The position numbers were made by a program, and so were the translations under genes. Below, piece by piece: positions 8,660 through 17,434 of a stretch of DNA of 38,265 nt. The notes beneath the pieces are model-generated. The model saw nothing but the letters and a program-made list of their open reading frames with translations. It did not search any database and had not been told where the DNA came from. Numbering within the stretch: position 1 is the first letter of the stretch; every line of letters begins with the position of its first letter. The DNA is taken from NCBI GenBank assembly GCA_026400535.1, contig JAPLOU010000011.1:1-38265 (forward strand), given 5' to 3'. This DNA comes from Hyphomicrobiales bacterium (GTDB lineage: Bacteria; Pseudomonadota; Alphaproteobacteria; Rhizobiales; Beijerinckiaceae).

Positions 8660-8902
8660 ATGAAAGCCCGCGTCACTATCACGCTCAAGAACGGCGTTCT
8701 TGATCCGCAGGGCAAGGCCATCGAAGGCGCGCTGGGCTCTCTGGGCATCCCCGGAATCGCCTCGGTCCGGCAGGGCAAGGTTTTCGATATCGAATTGACC
8801 GGCCAGGACATCAAGGCCGCGGAAGCCGCCCTCAACACGGCCTGCGAGAAGCTCCTGGCCAACACCGTCATAGAGCACTACCGCGTCGAATTTCCGGGCT
8901 GA
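8660..8902 (+). CDS. purS: Phosphoribosylformylglycinamidine synthase, PurS subunit
   Basis: An 80-residue PurS, the small dimeric subunit that holds PurL and PurQ together in FGAM synthase (FGAR + Gln + ATP to FGAM). The sequence MKARVTITLKNGVLDPQGKA and the later HYRVEFPG end are diagnostic. Two adjacent ATGs occur (8657 and 8660); GGAG at 8649-8652 is better spaced for 8660. It is followed 11 bases later by purQ. The catalytic subunit purL is not in the window. Confidence 0.95.
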   Translation: MKARVTITLKNGVLDPQGKAIEGALGSLGIPGIASVRQGKVFDIELTGQDIKAAEAALNTACEKLLANTVIEHYRVEFPG

Positions 8903-8913
8903 GGGAGCCACGC

Positions 8914-9600
8914 ATGCGCGCCGCCGTGATCACTTTCCCCGGCACAAACCGCGATGGCGACGTGTCCAGGGCGCTCCGCGCCAGTGGTGCCGATGTCACG
9001 CCAACCTGGCACGCCGACCATGCCTTGCCGGCGGGGACCGATCTCGTGGTCCTGCCAGGCGGCTTTTCTTATGGTGACTACCTGCGCGCGGGGGCGATCG
9101 CCGCCCGCGCCAACATCATGGACGCCGTGCGCGCCCATGCCGCGCGGGGGGGTCTCGTGCTCGCCATCTGCAACGGGTTCCAGATCGCCTGCGAGGCAGG
9201 GCTGCTGCCGGGCGTTCTCGTGCGCAACGCCAATCTGCGCTTCGTCTGCAGGCGCCAGACCCTGAAGGTTGAGCGTGCGGATTGCGTGTTCACCGGCCAT
9301 TACCGGCGCGATCAGGTCATCAATGTCTGCATCGCCCACGGAGAAGGCAACTATATCTGCGACGCAGGGACGCTGGCCCGGATCGAGGGCGAGGGCCTGG
9401 TCGCCTTCCGCTATTGCGATGCTGCGGGGTCTCTGACACCGGATGCCAACCCGAACGGCTCGCTGAACCACATCGCCGGCATCTATTCCGCGAACCTGCG
9501 CGTTCTGGGGATGATGCCCCACCCCGAGAACCTCACCGAGCAGCTCACCGGCGGCGCCGACGGCAAGCCCCTGTTCGACAGCCTGGGGCGGGCCGCCTGA
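8914..9600 (+). CDS. purQ: Phosphoribosylformylglycinamidine synthase, PurQ glutaminase subunit
   Basis: A 228-residue class I glutamine amidotransferase that supplies ammonia to PurL. The catalytic triad is visible: nucleophile C86 in AICNGFQ, then H203 and E205 in PHPE. The PurQ signatures FPGTNRDGD (8-16) and GGFSYGDYLRAGA (49-61) are intact. A good ribosome site (GAGGGAGCC) lies just upstream. It is the last gene of the operon here. The next gene is convergent, so purL must be elsewhere. Confidence 0.96.
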   Translation: MRAAVITFPGTNRDGDVSRALRASGADVTPTWHADHALPAGTDLVVLPGGFSYGDYLRAGAIAARANIMDAVRAHAARGGLVLAICNGFQIACEAGLLPGVLVRNANLRFVCRRQTLKVERADCVFTGHYRRDQVINVCIAHGEGNYICDAGTLARIEGEGLVAFRYCDAAGSLTPDANPNGSLNHIAGIYSANLRVLGMMPHPENLTEQLTGGADGKPLFDSLGRAA

Positions 9601-9614
9601 AGCGCGGACATCGC

Positions 9615-10400
9615 CTACTTCGGCGCCAACCTGACCGCGCCGTCCAGCCGGATCGTCACGCCGTTCAGCATGTCGTTCTCGACGATCGATCTGACCAGCA
9701 TGGCATACTCGTCCGGCCGCCCGAGCCGTGACGGATGCGGCACCGACTGCTCCAGCGCCTTGCGGTAGTCATCGGCGATCGACGCGAACATCGGAGTTTC
9801 AAACAGGCCAGGCAGGATCGAGACCACGCGGATCCCGGACGAGGCGAGGTCGCGGGCCACCGGCAAGGTCATCGCCGCAACGCCGCCCTTGGAGGCAGCA
9901 TAGGCCGCCTGCCCGATCTGGCCATCCTCCGCTGCGACCGAGGCGGTCGTCACGATCACGCCGCGCGAACCATCCGCGGTGACCGGCGCGAGCGCCGCCA
10001 TCGACACGGCCGTCTTGGCAATCATGCGGAAGGTGCCGAACAGGTTGACCGCGACTGTCTTCTCGAAGCTGGCCAGATCATGCGCGACCAGCTCGCCCGT
10101 GTCGCGCTTTCTGGCGACCACCCGCTTGCCGGGCGCGATACCCGCACAGTTGACCACGAGGCGCTCGGCGCCGTGCGCAGCCCGCGCCTTTGTGAGCGCT
10201 GCATCGACCGCTGCGTCGTCTGTCACGTCGCAGATGCAGAACAGCCCGCCAATCTCGGCGGCGATGGCCTCGCCGCGCGTCGCATTCATGTCGAACAGCG
10301 CGACCTTTACGCCAAGCGCCGCCAGCATCCGCGCCGTGGCCTCGCCAAGACCCGATGCGCCGCCGGTGACCACTGCCGCCATTGAGCCGTCAATTTTCAT
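9615..10400 (-). CDS. SDR family 3-hydroxyacyl-CoA dehydrogenase (HSD10/HSD17B10-like)
   Basis: A 261-residue short-chain dehydrogenase. The NAD-binding motif TGGASGLG (12-19) and an Asp at the end of beta-2 (LFD) indicate NAD preference; the catalytic residues are S154, Y167 and K171 (YAASK). The C-terminal stretch HPSRLGRPDEYAMLV and NDMLNGVTIRLDGAVRLAPK is the signature of type II 3-hydroxyacyl-CoA dehydrogenases (HSD17B10 group), which act in fatty-acid or branched-chain amino-acid breakdown. The start is at ATG 10400, with AAGGGGCGG upstream; a frame reaching 10574 is not supported. It converges on purQ with a 14-base gap. Confidence 0.88.
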   Translation of the reverse strand: MKIDGSMAAVVTGGASGLGEATARMLAALGVKVALFDMNATRGEAIAAEIGGLFCICDVTDDAAVDAALTKARAAHGAERLVVNCAGIAPGKRVVARKRDTGELVAHDLASFEKTVAVNLFGTFRMIAKTAVSMAALAPVTADGSRGVIVTTASVAAEDGQIGQAAYAASKGGVAAMTLPVARDLASSGIRVVSILPGLFETPMFASIADDYRKALEQSVPHPSRLGRPDEYAMLVRSIVENDMLNGVTIRLDGAVRLAPK

Positions 10401-10561
10401 GCCACCGCCCCTTGCCTGTTGAGCGCTCCTGCTATCGGCAAAATCCGACAAGGGAAAGGCACGGCCCTGCACATCCCGCCGTGCGGCAAACGGCTTTCGA
10501 GCAGACAGACTTGTTTGGGCGGCCGGCAAGACCCATCTCATCAGCGCTGCCGGAGGACATG

Positions 10562-10936
10562 ATGTCGGGACCATTCGGACAACCGTTCACCCCCAAGGAA
10601 ATCGAGGCCATGCGCAAGCTGGCGGCGGACGAGGACCGGCTTGGACACAGCATGCTGCGGCTGCTCGGCCGTGTCGCGCGATCCATTCCCTTTGCACAGG
10701 ATGCACTCGCCGCCTGGTGCTGCGCCCGCGATCCGGCCACGCCGGCCAGGGTACGGTTCATCCTGATCGCGGCCGTAGCCTATTTCGTGCTGCCGATCGA
10801 CACCATCCCGGACATCGTCCCGCTGCTGGGCTTCACCGACGACGCCGCCGTTCTCACAGCGGCCATTGCCAGCGTCGCCGGCGAAATCACGCCAGAGCAC
10901 CGCGACAGGGCAAGGGTTATCCTCAAGGGGCTGTAA
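10562..10936 (+). CDS. YkvA/DUF1232 family small membrane protein
   Basis: A 124-residue protein with the DUF1232 signature YFVLPIDTIPDIVPLLGFTD (about 77-96), preceded by a hydrophobic helix (FILIAAVAYFVL). The N-terminus is polar and helical. Function of the family is unknown. GGAGG at 10552-10556 is spaced 5 bases from ATG 10562; an overlapping ATG at 10559 is possible. It is divergent from the SDR gene (161-base gap) and convergent with the sigma factor gene (9-base gap). Confidence 0.85.
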   Translation: MSGPFGQPFTPKEIEAMRKLAADEDRLGHSMLRLLGRVARSIPFAQDALAAWCCARDPATPARVRFILIAAVAYFVLPIDTIPDIVPLLGFTDDAAVLTAAIASVAGEITPEHRDRARVILKGL

Positions 10937-10945
10937 CGAGCGCGG

Positions 10946-11509
10946 TCAGTTGGCCTCGACCACGCCTTCGGCTTCAAGCATCCGCCGCAGCCGCGTGAAC
11001 GCCAGCCGGATCCGCGATTTGACCGTTCCGAGCGGCACGCCGGTCGCTTCGGAAATCTGGCTGTGCGACAAGCCTTCGAAGAAGGCGAGCTTTACGAGGT
11101 CAAGCTGCTCGGCCGGCAGCGTGAGCAGCGCGACATGGACGGCCTCGTCGCGTTGCTGCACGTCCATCAGCTTATCAAGATCGGGCGTCGCGGCCGGTTG
11201 CAGCATCGGCTCCTCGGGGTCGAAGTCGCCCTTGTCGCGCCGAGCCAGGTCAATGCGGCGGTTGCGTGCGATGCGGTAGAGCCAGGTTGACAGCGAGGAT
11301 TTCGCCGGATCGAACAGCTGTGCCTTGCGCCACAGGGTCGCCATCACATCCTGGACAATTTCTTCGGCCAGCGCGGCATCGGTTCCAAGCCGCATGAGAT
11401 AGGCGTTCAGGCGCGGCGCGAAATGGTCGAACAGGCGCGTAAACGCCTCACGGTCGCGGCGCTCCGCCACATCCGCGACCCAAGCCGCAAAAACCGCCGG
11501 GTTCGACAA
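10946..11509 (-). CDS. ECF-type RNA polymerase sigma factor
   Basis: A 187-residue group 4 sigma-70 factor. Region 2 (FDHFAPRLNAYLMRLG, EEIVQDVMATLWRKA, WLYRIARNRRIDLARR) and region 4 with a helix-turn-helix (LSHSQISEATGVPLGTVKSR) are both complete. The start is proposed at TTG 11509 because AGGGGAAG lies 4-5 bases upstream. A TTG at 11551 would add 14 residues but has no ribosome site, and there is no suitable ATG. Many sigma factors of this kind sit next to an anti-sigma gene (ChrR or zinc-finger type), but none is here: the next gene is convergent DUF1232. Regulon and signal are unknown. Confidence 0.87.
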   Translation of the reverse strand: MSNPAVFAAWVADVAERRDREAFTRLFDHFAPRLNAYLMRLGTDAALAEEIVQDVMATLWRKAQLFDPAKSSLSTWLYRIARNRRIDLARRDKGDFDPEEPMLQPAATPDLDKLMDVQQRDEAVHVALLTLPAEQLDLVKLAFFEGLSHSQISEATGVPLGTVKSRIRLAFTRLRRMLEAEGVVEAN

Positions 11510-11743
11510 GTTGCTTCCCCTCGTCAGCCGGCGCGGCCTGGTTGCGCACAATGCGGAACAGTTCCACCCGGATCAGGGCAGCGCAGCCGACGACCCCCCG
11601 ATAGCGGCGCTGCTCCCGGGCAGATTGGCATGTTCCGGGGCGAAACGGAACAGAAATAAGCCATATCGCAATTTTGCCCGCTTCATGGCATTGAGATATC
11701 AAAGGTTGGTTCCGGCCTCTTCGATTCCCATCCCCGGTGCTAC

Positions 11744-12310
11744 ATGGACGTCATGATTCGCAATTGTCTCGCCTCCTCGTGTCTGGTCGGCGCTGTCGCC
11801 CTGGCGGCTCTCCCGGTTTCCGCCCAGACCCGTCAGCCCGCAAAGCCCCAGGCAACAGCCGCGGCCCAAGGCCAGGCTGCGGAGCTCGGCACCTTCGGCG
11901 AGTGGACCGTCTATGAGACGCCGCAGGGCCGCAACAAGGTGTGCTATGTCCTGACCAAGCCCAAGGAGCGGATACCGAAGAACCTGACGCGCGACCCGGG
12001 TTTCCTGTTCATCACGGCGCGGCCGGCGGAACAGGTGCGCAACGAGGTCAGCTTCGTCCTCGGCTTCGCTGCCCGCGAGACCACGCCGGGCGAAGCGGTG
12101 ATCGGTCCGACGAAGTTCGCGCTGGCTCCAAAGGGCAAGAGCGCCTGGATCGCCAACGCTGCGGAAGAGAATGGCTTCATCGATGCGGCACGGCGTGGCC
12201 AGAGCCTCAACGTGACCGTTACCTCCGGGCGCGGCAACGCCTCCACCGACCGCTATTCGCTGGCCGGCCTGAGCCAGGCGCTTGAACGCATGCGACGCGC
12301 CTGCCCGTGA
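11744..12310 (+). CDS. Invasion-associated locus B (IalB) family protein
   Basis: A 188-residue exported protein. It has a signal peptide (about 1-31, ending VSAQ, cleavage after Ala) and then a low-complexity Ala/Gln linker before the IalB domain (about 48-188: [20 protein letters not shown] near its start, paired Cys near the two ends). IalB was named in Bartonella, where it aids erythrocyte invasion, but the family is widespread in non-pathogenic Hyphomicrobiales and its general role is unclear. The ATG at 11744 lacks a clear ribosome site; M4 (11753) is an alternative. Standing just before rlmN is a frequent arrangement in this order. Confidence 0.85.
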   Translation: MDVMIRNCLASSCLVGAVALAALPVSAQTRQPAKPQATAAAQGQAAELGTFGEWTVYETPQGRNKVCYVLTKPKERIPKNLTRDPGFLFITARPAEQVRNEVSFVLGFAARETTPGEAVIGPTKFALAPKGKSAWIANAAEENGFIDAARRGQSLNVTVTSGRGNASTDRYSLAGLSQALERMRRACP

Positions 12311-12374
12311 TGGGCATCGTGCTTTCTTGAAGGCCGACTCGGCAGCGCCGCGATTTCGTGATACCGCCTCGCCG

Positions 12375-13625
12375 ATGAGCGACATCCTCACCCTTCCAGC
12401 AAGCGAGACCCACGATCCTGCCTCTAGCCTTCCGGCTGCGGGGTTCTCACCGTCCACGCTGCCATCACTGGTTGGCCGCACCCGGGCCGGCCTTGCCGCT
12501 GCCCTCGACGAGATCGGCGTGCCGCTGAAAGAGCAGCGCATGCGGACCGGCCAGATCTGGAACTGGCTCTACCACCATGGCGTCGCGGATTTTGCCGAGA
12601 TCAGGAATGTCGGCAAGGATCTCAAGTCGGCGCTGGAGGCGCGCTTCACACTGGCCCGCCCCACGGTCAGCGCCGCGCAGGTGTCGAAGGACGGCACCCG
12701 CAAGTGGCTTGTCCGCATGCCGCCAACCGGCCCGCGCGACAAGGGCGCCGAAATCGAATGCGTCTACATCCCCGAAACTGACCGCGGAACGCTCTGCGTA
12801 TCGAGCCAGGTCGGCTGCACGCTGACCTGCACCTTCTGCCACACCGGCACCCAGAAGCTTGTCCGCAACCTGACCACCGAGGAAATCGTCGCTCAGCTGG
12901 TGGTGGCCCGCGACATGCTCGGGGATTTTCCTGGCCGCACGCGTCCGACCGATGGGCTCCTGCCCGTTGATGGCAGCCGCTTCGTCACCAATGTCGTCTT
13001 CATGGGGATGGGCGAGCCACTCTACAATCTCGACGCCGTGTCCGACGCCATCGACACGATCGCGGATGGCGATGGCCTGTCGCTCGGCCGCCGCCGTATC
13101 ACTGTCTCGACATCGGGCGTCGTGCCCGAGATCGCGCCACTCGGGTCGCGCACCAACAGCATGCTGGCCATTTCGCTGCATGCTGTGCGAGACGACCTGC
13201 GCAATGAGCTTGTTCCGCTCAACCGGAAGTATCCGATCGCCGTGCTTCTGGACGCCTGCCGCGGCTATCCGGGCCTGTCGAACGCGCGACGCATCACCTT
13301 CGAGTATGTGATGCTCAAGGGCGTGAATGATTCAGATGCCGAGGCCCGCGAGCTTGTCCGGCTGCTCAAGGGCATCCCGGCCAAGATCAACCTGATTCCG
13401 TTCAATCCCTGGCCGGGCACGCGCTATGAATGCTCGGACTGGGATCGGATCGAGCGCTTCTCGGACATCGTGTTTCGCGCCGGCTACGCCTCGCCGGTCC
13501 GCACCCCACGCGGCCGCGACATCCTCGCCGCATGCGGGCAGCTCAAGAGCGAGACCGAAAAGCTCTCGGCCCGCGCCCGGCTCATGCTGGACGAGGCGGA
13601 CGCCGCTGATGCCCGGCAGGCCTGA
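12375..13625 (+). CDS. rlmN: Dual-specificity 23S rRNA m2A2503 / tRNA m2A37 methyltransferase
   Basis: A 416-residue radical SAM enzyme that methylates C2 of A2503 in 23S rRNA and of A37 in some tRNAs. The radical-SAM cluster motif C148-x3-C152-x2-C155 (GCTLTCTFC) is clear. C141 precedes it by seven residues, as in E. coli, and the cysteine that takes the methyl group lies near the C-terminus in DILAACGQ. Other landmarks are [17 protein letters not shown] and ISLHA. The N-terminus before about residue 40 is poorly conserved; ATG 12375 gives the usual length and a frame from 12282 is rejected. Confidence 0.96.
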   Translation: MSDILTLPASETHDPASSLPAAGFSPSTLPSLVGRTRAGLAAALDEIGVPLKEQRMRTGQIWNWLYHHGVADFAEIRNVGKDLKSALEARFTLARPTVSAAQVSKDGTRKWLVRMPPTGPRDKGAEIECVYIPETDRGTLCVSSQVGCTLTCTFCHTGTQKLVRNLTTEEIVAQLVVARDMLGDFPGRTRPTDGLLPVDGSRFVTNVVFMGMGEPLYNLDAVSDAIDTIADGDGLSLGRRRITVSTSGVVPEIAPLGSRTNSMLAISLHAVRDDLRNELVPLNRKYPIAVLLDACRGYPGLSNARRITFEYVMLKGVNDSDAEARELVRLLKGIPAKINLIPFNPWPGTRYECSDWDRIERFSDIVFRAGYASPVRTPRGRDILAACGQLKSETEKLSARARLMLDEADAADARQA

Positions 13626-13628
13626 ATC

Positions 13629-14132
13629 ATGCGCAGCGCGGCCCGAATCCTGCTGATTATTCCACTCGGCCTCATCATCTCCTTTGGCGCGGGCGGGTTC
13701 TTTCTGATGCTGGCGACAGTGGCGTCACCCGCGCTCGCGGGCATGGTGTTCGGCGCGTTCAACGCCTTCGCAGACGTCGTTGTCGGCCTGGCTTTCGAAG
13801 GCGAGGACCCGACGGCTCTGGCGGCCGCCGCGGGCTGGCAGGGTTTCAAGCTGGCGGCTGCGATCCTCATTCTCCCGGTCCTGATCACCGCCATCACCAG
13901 CGAACTGTTCCGGATGTCGAGCGGTCTGGTGCAGATGGGGCTGACGGGCCTGTTTGCGGCAGCGCTTCCGGCCGCGATCATCGGGCTGAAGCGCCTGCCG
14001 ACCGGGACCGAGACGCAGGTTCTCGCCGCTTTCTTTCTGACCGGGGTCGTGACGGGGGCGATCTACTGGCTGATCGCCGGGCGCGGCGCGGCGGGGCCGG
14101 ACCAGAGCCGTGTCAGCGGCCCGCCTGCGTGA
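13629..14132 (+). CDS. Hypothetical integral membrane protein downstream of rlmN
   Basis: A 167-residue hydrophobic protein with about four predicted membrane segments (about 7-30, 73-92, 101-120 and 130-150) and few charged residues. I do not recognise the family with certainty. It starts 3 bases after the rlmN stop, so the two are almost surely cotranscribed. Its last 20 bases overlap the 3' end of the convergent LysE gene. A conserved acidic loop (GEDPTA) lies between the first and second segments. Confidence 0.75.
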   Translation: MRSAARILLIIPLGLIISFGAGGFFLMLATVASPALAGMVFGAFNAFADVVVGLAFEGEDPTALAAAAGWQGFKLAAAILILPVLITAITSELFRMSSGLVQMGLTGLFAAALPAAIIGLKRLPTGTETQVLAAFFLTGVVTGAIYWLIAGRGAAGPDQSRVSGPPA

Positions 14133-14769
14133 ACAGGATCTTCACGGCGAAAATCCCGAAAATCCCGCCAAAGATATAGTCGATCGCCCGCAGGGCCTTC
14201 GGACGGGCCTTGAGATAGCCGACAAGCTGTTCCGCCACGAGAATCATCCCGATGGCGAGCGGGATCGAGATGGCAACGAAGTAAAGCCCCATGAACGTCA
14301 TTTTCGCCGCAGCGTCGGGGTCCCCGACGCTGACGAACTGCGGCAGGAAGGTCACGAAGAACAGCACCACTTTGGGATTGCTCAGATTGATGCCGATGCC
14401 GAGCAGGAAGCTGCGCCAGACCCCTGTTTCCTGCTCCTGCGTCGCAAGCCCCGTCGTCTTGACATTCAGTGATGAGCCGTTGCGGATCGCGTCGTAGGCC
14501 ATCCAGCCGAGATAGAGCGCGCCGACAACTTTCAGGATCGTGAAGGCGGTCGCCGAGGCGCTGAGCAGGGCCGACAGGCCAACAGCCGCCAGCAGCGTGT
14601 GGACAATGCAGCCGACCTGCGCTCCGCCCATGGCGGCTATGCCGTGACGACGCCCGCGCGCCATCGTACGCGAGAGGAACAGGCTCATGTCCGGACCGGG
14701 CGTGATGAACAGCACGATGCAGGTCAGGGTGTAGGCGGCCAGCACAGGGCCCTCGGGCAGAAAGGTCAT
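14113..14769 (-). CDS. LysE/RhtB family amino-acid exporter
   Basis: A 218-residue membrane protein with about six hydrophobic segments and the family hallmark FITPGPDMSLFLSR near the N-terminus, then GAQVGCIVHTLLAAVGL and NLSNPKVVLFF. Members export basic or neutral amino acids, homoserine or threonine; the substrate here is unknown. ATG 14769 is preferred; a TTG at 14781 overlaps the stop of the gamma-glutamyltransferase gene. The genes are tightly packed (8-base gap), so the two are probably an operon: a periplasmic glutathione-degrading enzyme with an amino-acid exporter. Confidence 0.9.
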   Translation of the reverse strand: MTFLPEGPVLAAYTLTCIVLFITPGPDMSLFLSRTMARGRRHGIAAMGGAQVGCIVHTLLAAVGLSALLSASATAFTILKVVGALYLGWMAYDAIRNGSSLNVKTTGLATQEQETGVWRSFLLGIGINLSNPKVVLFFVTFLPQFVSVGDPDAAAKMTFMGLYFVAISIPLAIGMILVAEQLVGYLKARPKALRAIDYIFGGIFGIFAVKILFTQAGR

Positions 14770-14777
14770 GGGGCGCG

Positions 14778-16553
14778 TCAATCTCCGATCGCCACGCCCT
14801 CACGGCGCGAATCGGCGCCACCAAGATAGCCGATCGGCGAGACGAGGATGGCCTGGATGCCAGAAGTCATCGCGATCGCCCGCACCTCATGGCCCCGCGT
14901 CTGCAGCGTGACGCCCCAGGTCTCGGCCTCCGAGCCGCGTTCCAGTTCGGTCGGCCCGTTGCGGCTGCCGAAATTGCCGAGATCGACGGCCTGCTGCGGG
15001 TCAAGCCGCCAGTCGAGCAATCCAACCAGCGTCTTGACCACATAGCCGATGATGTGGCTTCCGCCAGGCGAGCCAACCACTGCATAGAGCCGGCCGAACG
15101 CGTCGAACACCAGCGTCGGCGCCATCGAGCTGCGCGGACGCTTGCCGGGCTCGACGCGGTTCGCCACCGGCACGCCACTGGCCGACGGGGCGAAGTTGAA
15201 GTCCGTCAGCTCGTTGTTGAGCAGGAAGCCCCCCTTGGTCATGATCCGCGCGCCGAAGCCATCCTCGATCGTCGTGGTCATCGAAACCGCGTTCCCGTCC
15301 TTGTCGATGATCGAGATGTGGCTTGTGCCATACTCGATCTGCGGGTCGGAGGGCGCCAGCAGCTGCGCGCGCCGCCGTGGCGGCTCACCGGGCCGCGCGG
15401 TTCCCATCGAGCGCTCCTCGCTCATCAGGTTGGCGCGGGTACTCAGATAGGCCGGGTCGATCAGGCCTGTGCTCGGCACATCCACGAAGGCGGGATCGCC
15501 GACATAAAGATTGCGGTCGGCAAAGGCGAGGCGGCCCGCCTCGCTGATCCAGTGCACGGCGTTGGCGCCGGGGCCCATGCGGCCAAGGTCGAAGCGCTCG
15601 ACCATGCCGAGGATCTGCTGCACGGCGATGGCGCCGGAGCTGGGCGGCCCCATGCCGCAGATCGTATAGACACGGTAGCGACCGCACAGGGGCTCGCGCT
15701 CGATCACCGTGTAGCCAGAGAGGTCGGCGGCCGTCATATCGCCGGGATTGGTTGGATGCCCGGTCACCGTGCCAAGAATGTCCGCCGCCAGCGGGCCGGT
15801 GTAGAAGGCCGCCGCCCCCTCGCGGGCCAGGCTGCGCAAGGTGGCGGCAAAGGCCGGGTTCTTCAACACGAAGCCGATCTCGCGCGGCTTGCCGGCCGCG
15901 TCGTAGAAATAGGCCCGCGCCACCGGATCATTGCGCAGCGCCTGCTCGCCGGCCAGCAGGCCATTGAGGCGAGGCGACACGGCAAAGCCGTTCTCGGCCA
16001 GTGTGATCGCGGGCTCGAACACCTGCGCCCAGGGCAGCTTGCCCCACCGCTTGTGGGCTTCCTCCAGCAGCCGCACGGTCCCCGGTACTCCGACCGAGCG
16101 CCCCCCGACCACCGCAGCCATGAAGCTGAGCGGTCGGTCGTCAGGGCCCAGGAACCGCTCGGGCCTGGCCGCGGCAGGAGCCGTCTCACGCCCGTCGAGC
16201 GTCACCACCATGCGGGCGGCCTGATCCCAGTGAACCATGAACGCGCCGCCGCCGATCCCTGAGCTTTGCGGCTCGACGAGGTTGAGCACAAGCTGCACCG
16301 CGACCGCCGCGTCCACGGCGCTGCCGCCAGCCCGCAGGATCTGCCGGCCAGCCTCCGCGGCCAGCGGATTGGCAGCGGCCACCATGTGCTGGGTCGCATA
16401 GCCCAGGCTGCGCTGCGTCCGGCCGGTTGCAGCTTCCGGTGCCGCCGGAAGGGCCGTCTGGGCATGTGCGGCCTCATGAAGCCCGGCAGCCAGCGTGGAG
16501 CCGAGTAGGGCCGCGGCCACCAGCCGCATCGCCCCTTGGTTGATCGCCAGCAT
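14778..16553 (-). CDS. ggt: Gamma-glutamyltransferase (glutathione hydrolase proenzyme)
   Basis: A 591-residue periplasmic Ntn hydrolase that cleaves or transfers the gamma-glutamyl group of glutathione. A signal peptide covers about residues 1-31 (to AHAQ). The proenzyme cuts itself before the catalytic Thr at about 410, seen in EYGTSHISIIDKDGNAVSMT. The large-subunit motifs GGSAVDAAVA, SSGIGGGAFM and DGRETAP and the small-subunit SSMAPTLVF and GSPGG loops are intact. ATG 16553 has GGAGG 9 bases upstream; a start 21 codons earlier is less likely. It is followed by the lysE-type gene. Confidence 0.95.
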   Translation of the reverse strand: MLAINQGAMRLVAAALLGSTLAAGLHEAAHAQTALPAAPEAATGRTQRSLGYATQHMVAAANPLAAEAGRQILRAGGSAVDAAVAVQLVLNLVEPQSSGIGGGAFMVHWDQAARMVVTLDGRETAPAAARPERFLGPDDRPLSFMAAVVGGRSVGVPGTVRLLEEAHKRWGKLPWAQVFEPAITLAENGFAVSPRLNGLLAGEQALRNDPVARAYFYDAAGKPREIGFVLKNPAFAATLRSLAREGAAAFYTGPLAADILGTVTGHPTNPGDMTAADLSGYTVIEREPLCGRYRVYTICGMGPPSSGAIAVQQILGMVERFDLGRMGPGANAVHWISEAGRLAFADRNLYVGDPAFVDVPSTGLIDPAYLSTRANLMSEERSMGTARPGEPPRRRAQLLAPSDPQIEYGTSHISIIDKDGNAVSMTTTIEDGFGARIMTKGGFLLNNELTDFNFAPSASGVPVANRVEPGKRPRSSMAPTLVFDAFGRLYAVVGSPGGSHIIGYVVKTLVGLLDWRLDPQQAVDLGNFGSRNGPTELERGSEAETWGVTLQTRGHEVRAIAMTSGIQAILVSPIGYLGGADSRREGVAIGD

Positions 16554-16754
16554 GATCCGCTTCCTCCGACGATGATCCTCGAAGCCAAGAGTGACCAGAT
16601 CACGCGCGTCTGGCAACCGGGATTTCCGTCAAGCTGACGTTCGGGCCGGTGGCTTTTCGCCTTCCTCTTCGCGACCTGGATCGATAAAGTGCACGCATAT
16701 CCGTTCACAACAATGTGATCGCCCAGACGACCGACCGGAGAGGATCCACCCGTC

Positions 16755-17405
16755 ATGTCCACCATGCCACTTGTTCCCGTCGGCATGCGCTATGCCCGCA
16801 CCATGCCCCGTATCGTCCGCGTTCTTCTCATGACCGCCGTGCTGGGACTGCTCGGTACAGCCCTCGCCGGCTGCGGGTACAACACGATCCCGACGCTGGA
16901 CGAGCGCGCCAAGGGCGCCTGGGGCGAAGTCCAGAACCAGTATCAGCGGCGCGCTGATCTGATCCCCAACCTCGTGGAGACGGTGAAGGGTTTCGCGCAG
17001 CAGGAGCGTGAGGTGCTGACCCAAGTCATCGAGGCGCGTGCCAAGGCCACACAGGTGAAGATCGATGCCTCGACGCTGAACGACCCGGCCAGGTTCAAGG
17101 AGTTTCAGGACGCACAGGCGGGCCTATCGGGCGCCCTCGGCAGACTGATGGTCGTCGCCGAACGCTACCCCGATCTGAAATCGAACCAGAATTTTCTGGC
17201 GCTGCAGTCGCAGCTTGAAGGCACCGAAAACCGGATCACGGTCGCACGGCGCGACTACATCGAGGCCGTGCGGGCCTACAACACAGAGGTGCGGACCTTT
17301 CCCGGCGTGATCTGGGCAAAGCTGTTCTGGGGTGCGCAACCAATGGAGACCTTCACCGCGACCGCGGGCTCCGACCGGCCGCCGAATGTCCGGTTCGGGA
17401 GCTGA
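16755..17405 (+). CDS. LemA family lipoprotein
   Basis: A 216-residue LemA protein. An N-terminal hydrophobic segment (about 20-38) ends in a lipobox LAGC. The mature part starts GYNTIPTLDE and contains the conserved helical core AWGEVQNQYQRRADLIPNLV, then long amphipathic helices and the family's C-terminal WAKLFWG. LemA proteins commonly pair with TPM-domain proteins, as here, and are membrane-associated with unclear biochemical role. The start at 16755 has GGAGAGG about 12 bases upstream; internal ATGs at 16785 and 16803 would also keep the signal segment. It is first in a three-gene operon. Confidence 0.92.
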   Translation: MSTMPLVPVGMRYARTMPRIVRVLLMTAVLGLLGTALAGCGYNTIPTLDERAKGAWGEVQNQYQRRADLIPNLVETVKGFAQQEREVLTQVIEARAKATQVKIDASTLNDPARFKEFQDAQAGLSGALGRLMVVAERYPDLKSNQNFLALQSQLEGTENRITVARRDYIEAVRAYNTEVRTFPGVIWAKLFWGAQPMETFTATAGSDRPPNVRFGS

Positions 17406-17434
17406 GGCGCGCCAGCCTATTGCGGCCGCGCGCC

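Noticed and set aside
11510..11743. EcfG-type promoter (GGAAC-N16/17-CGTT) upstream of the sigma factor or ialB
   Set aside because: Several GGAAC/GTTCC sequences occur, including a GGAACAGTTCC palindrome, but none has a CGTT at the right spacing.
14889..16262. A 457-codon plus-strand frame
   Set aside because: Antisense to gamma-glutamyltransferase; shadow frame.
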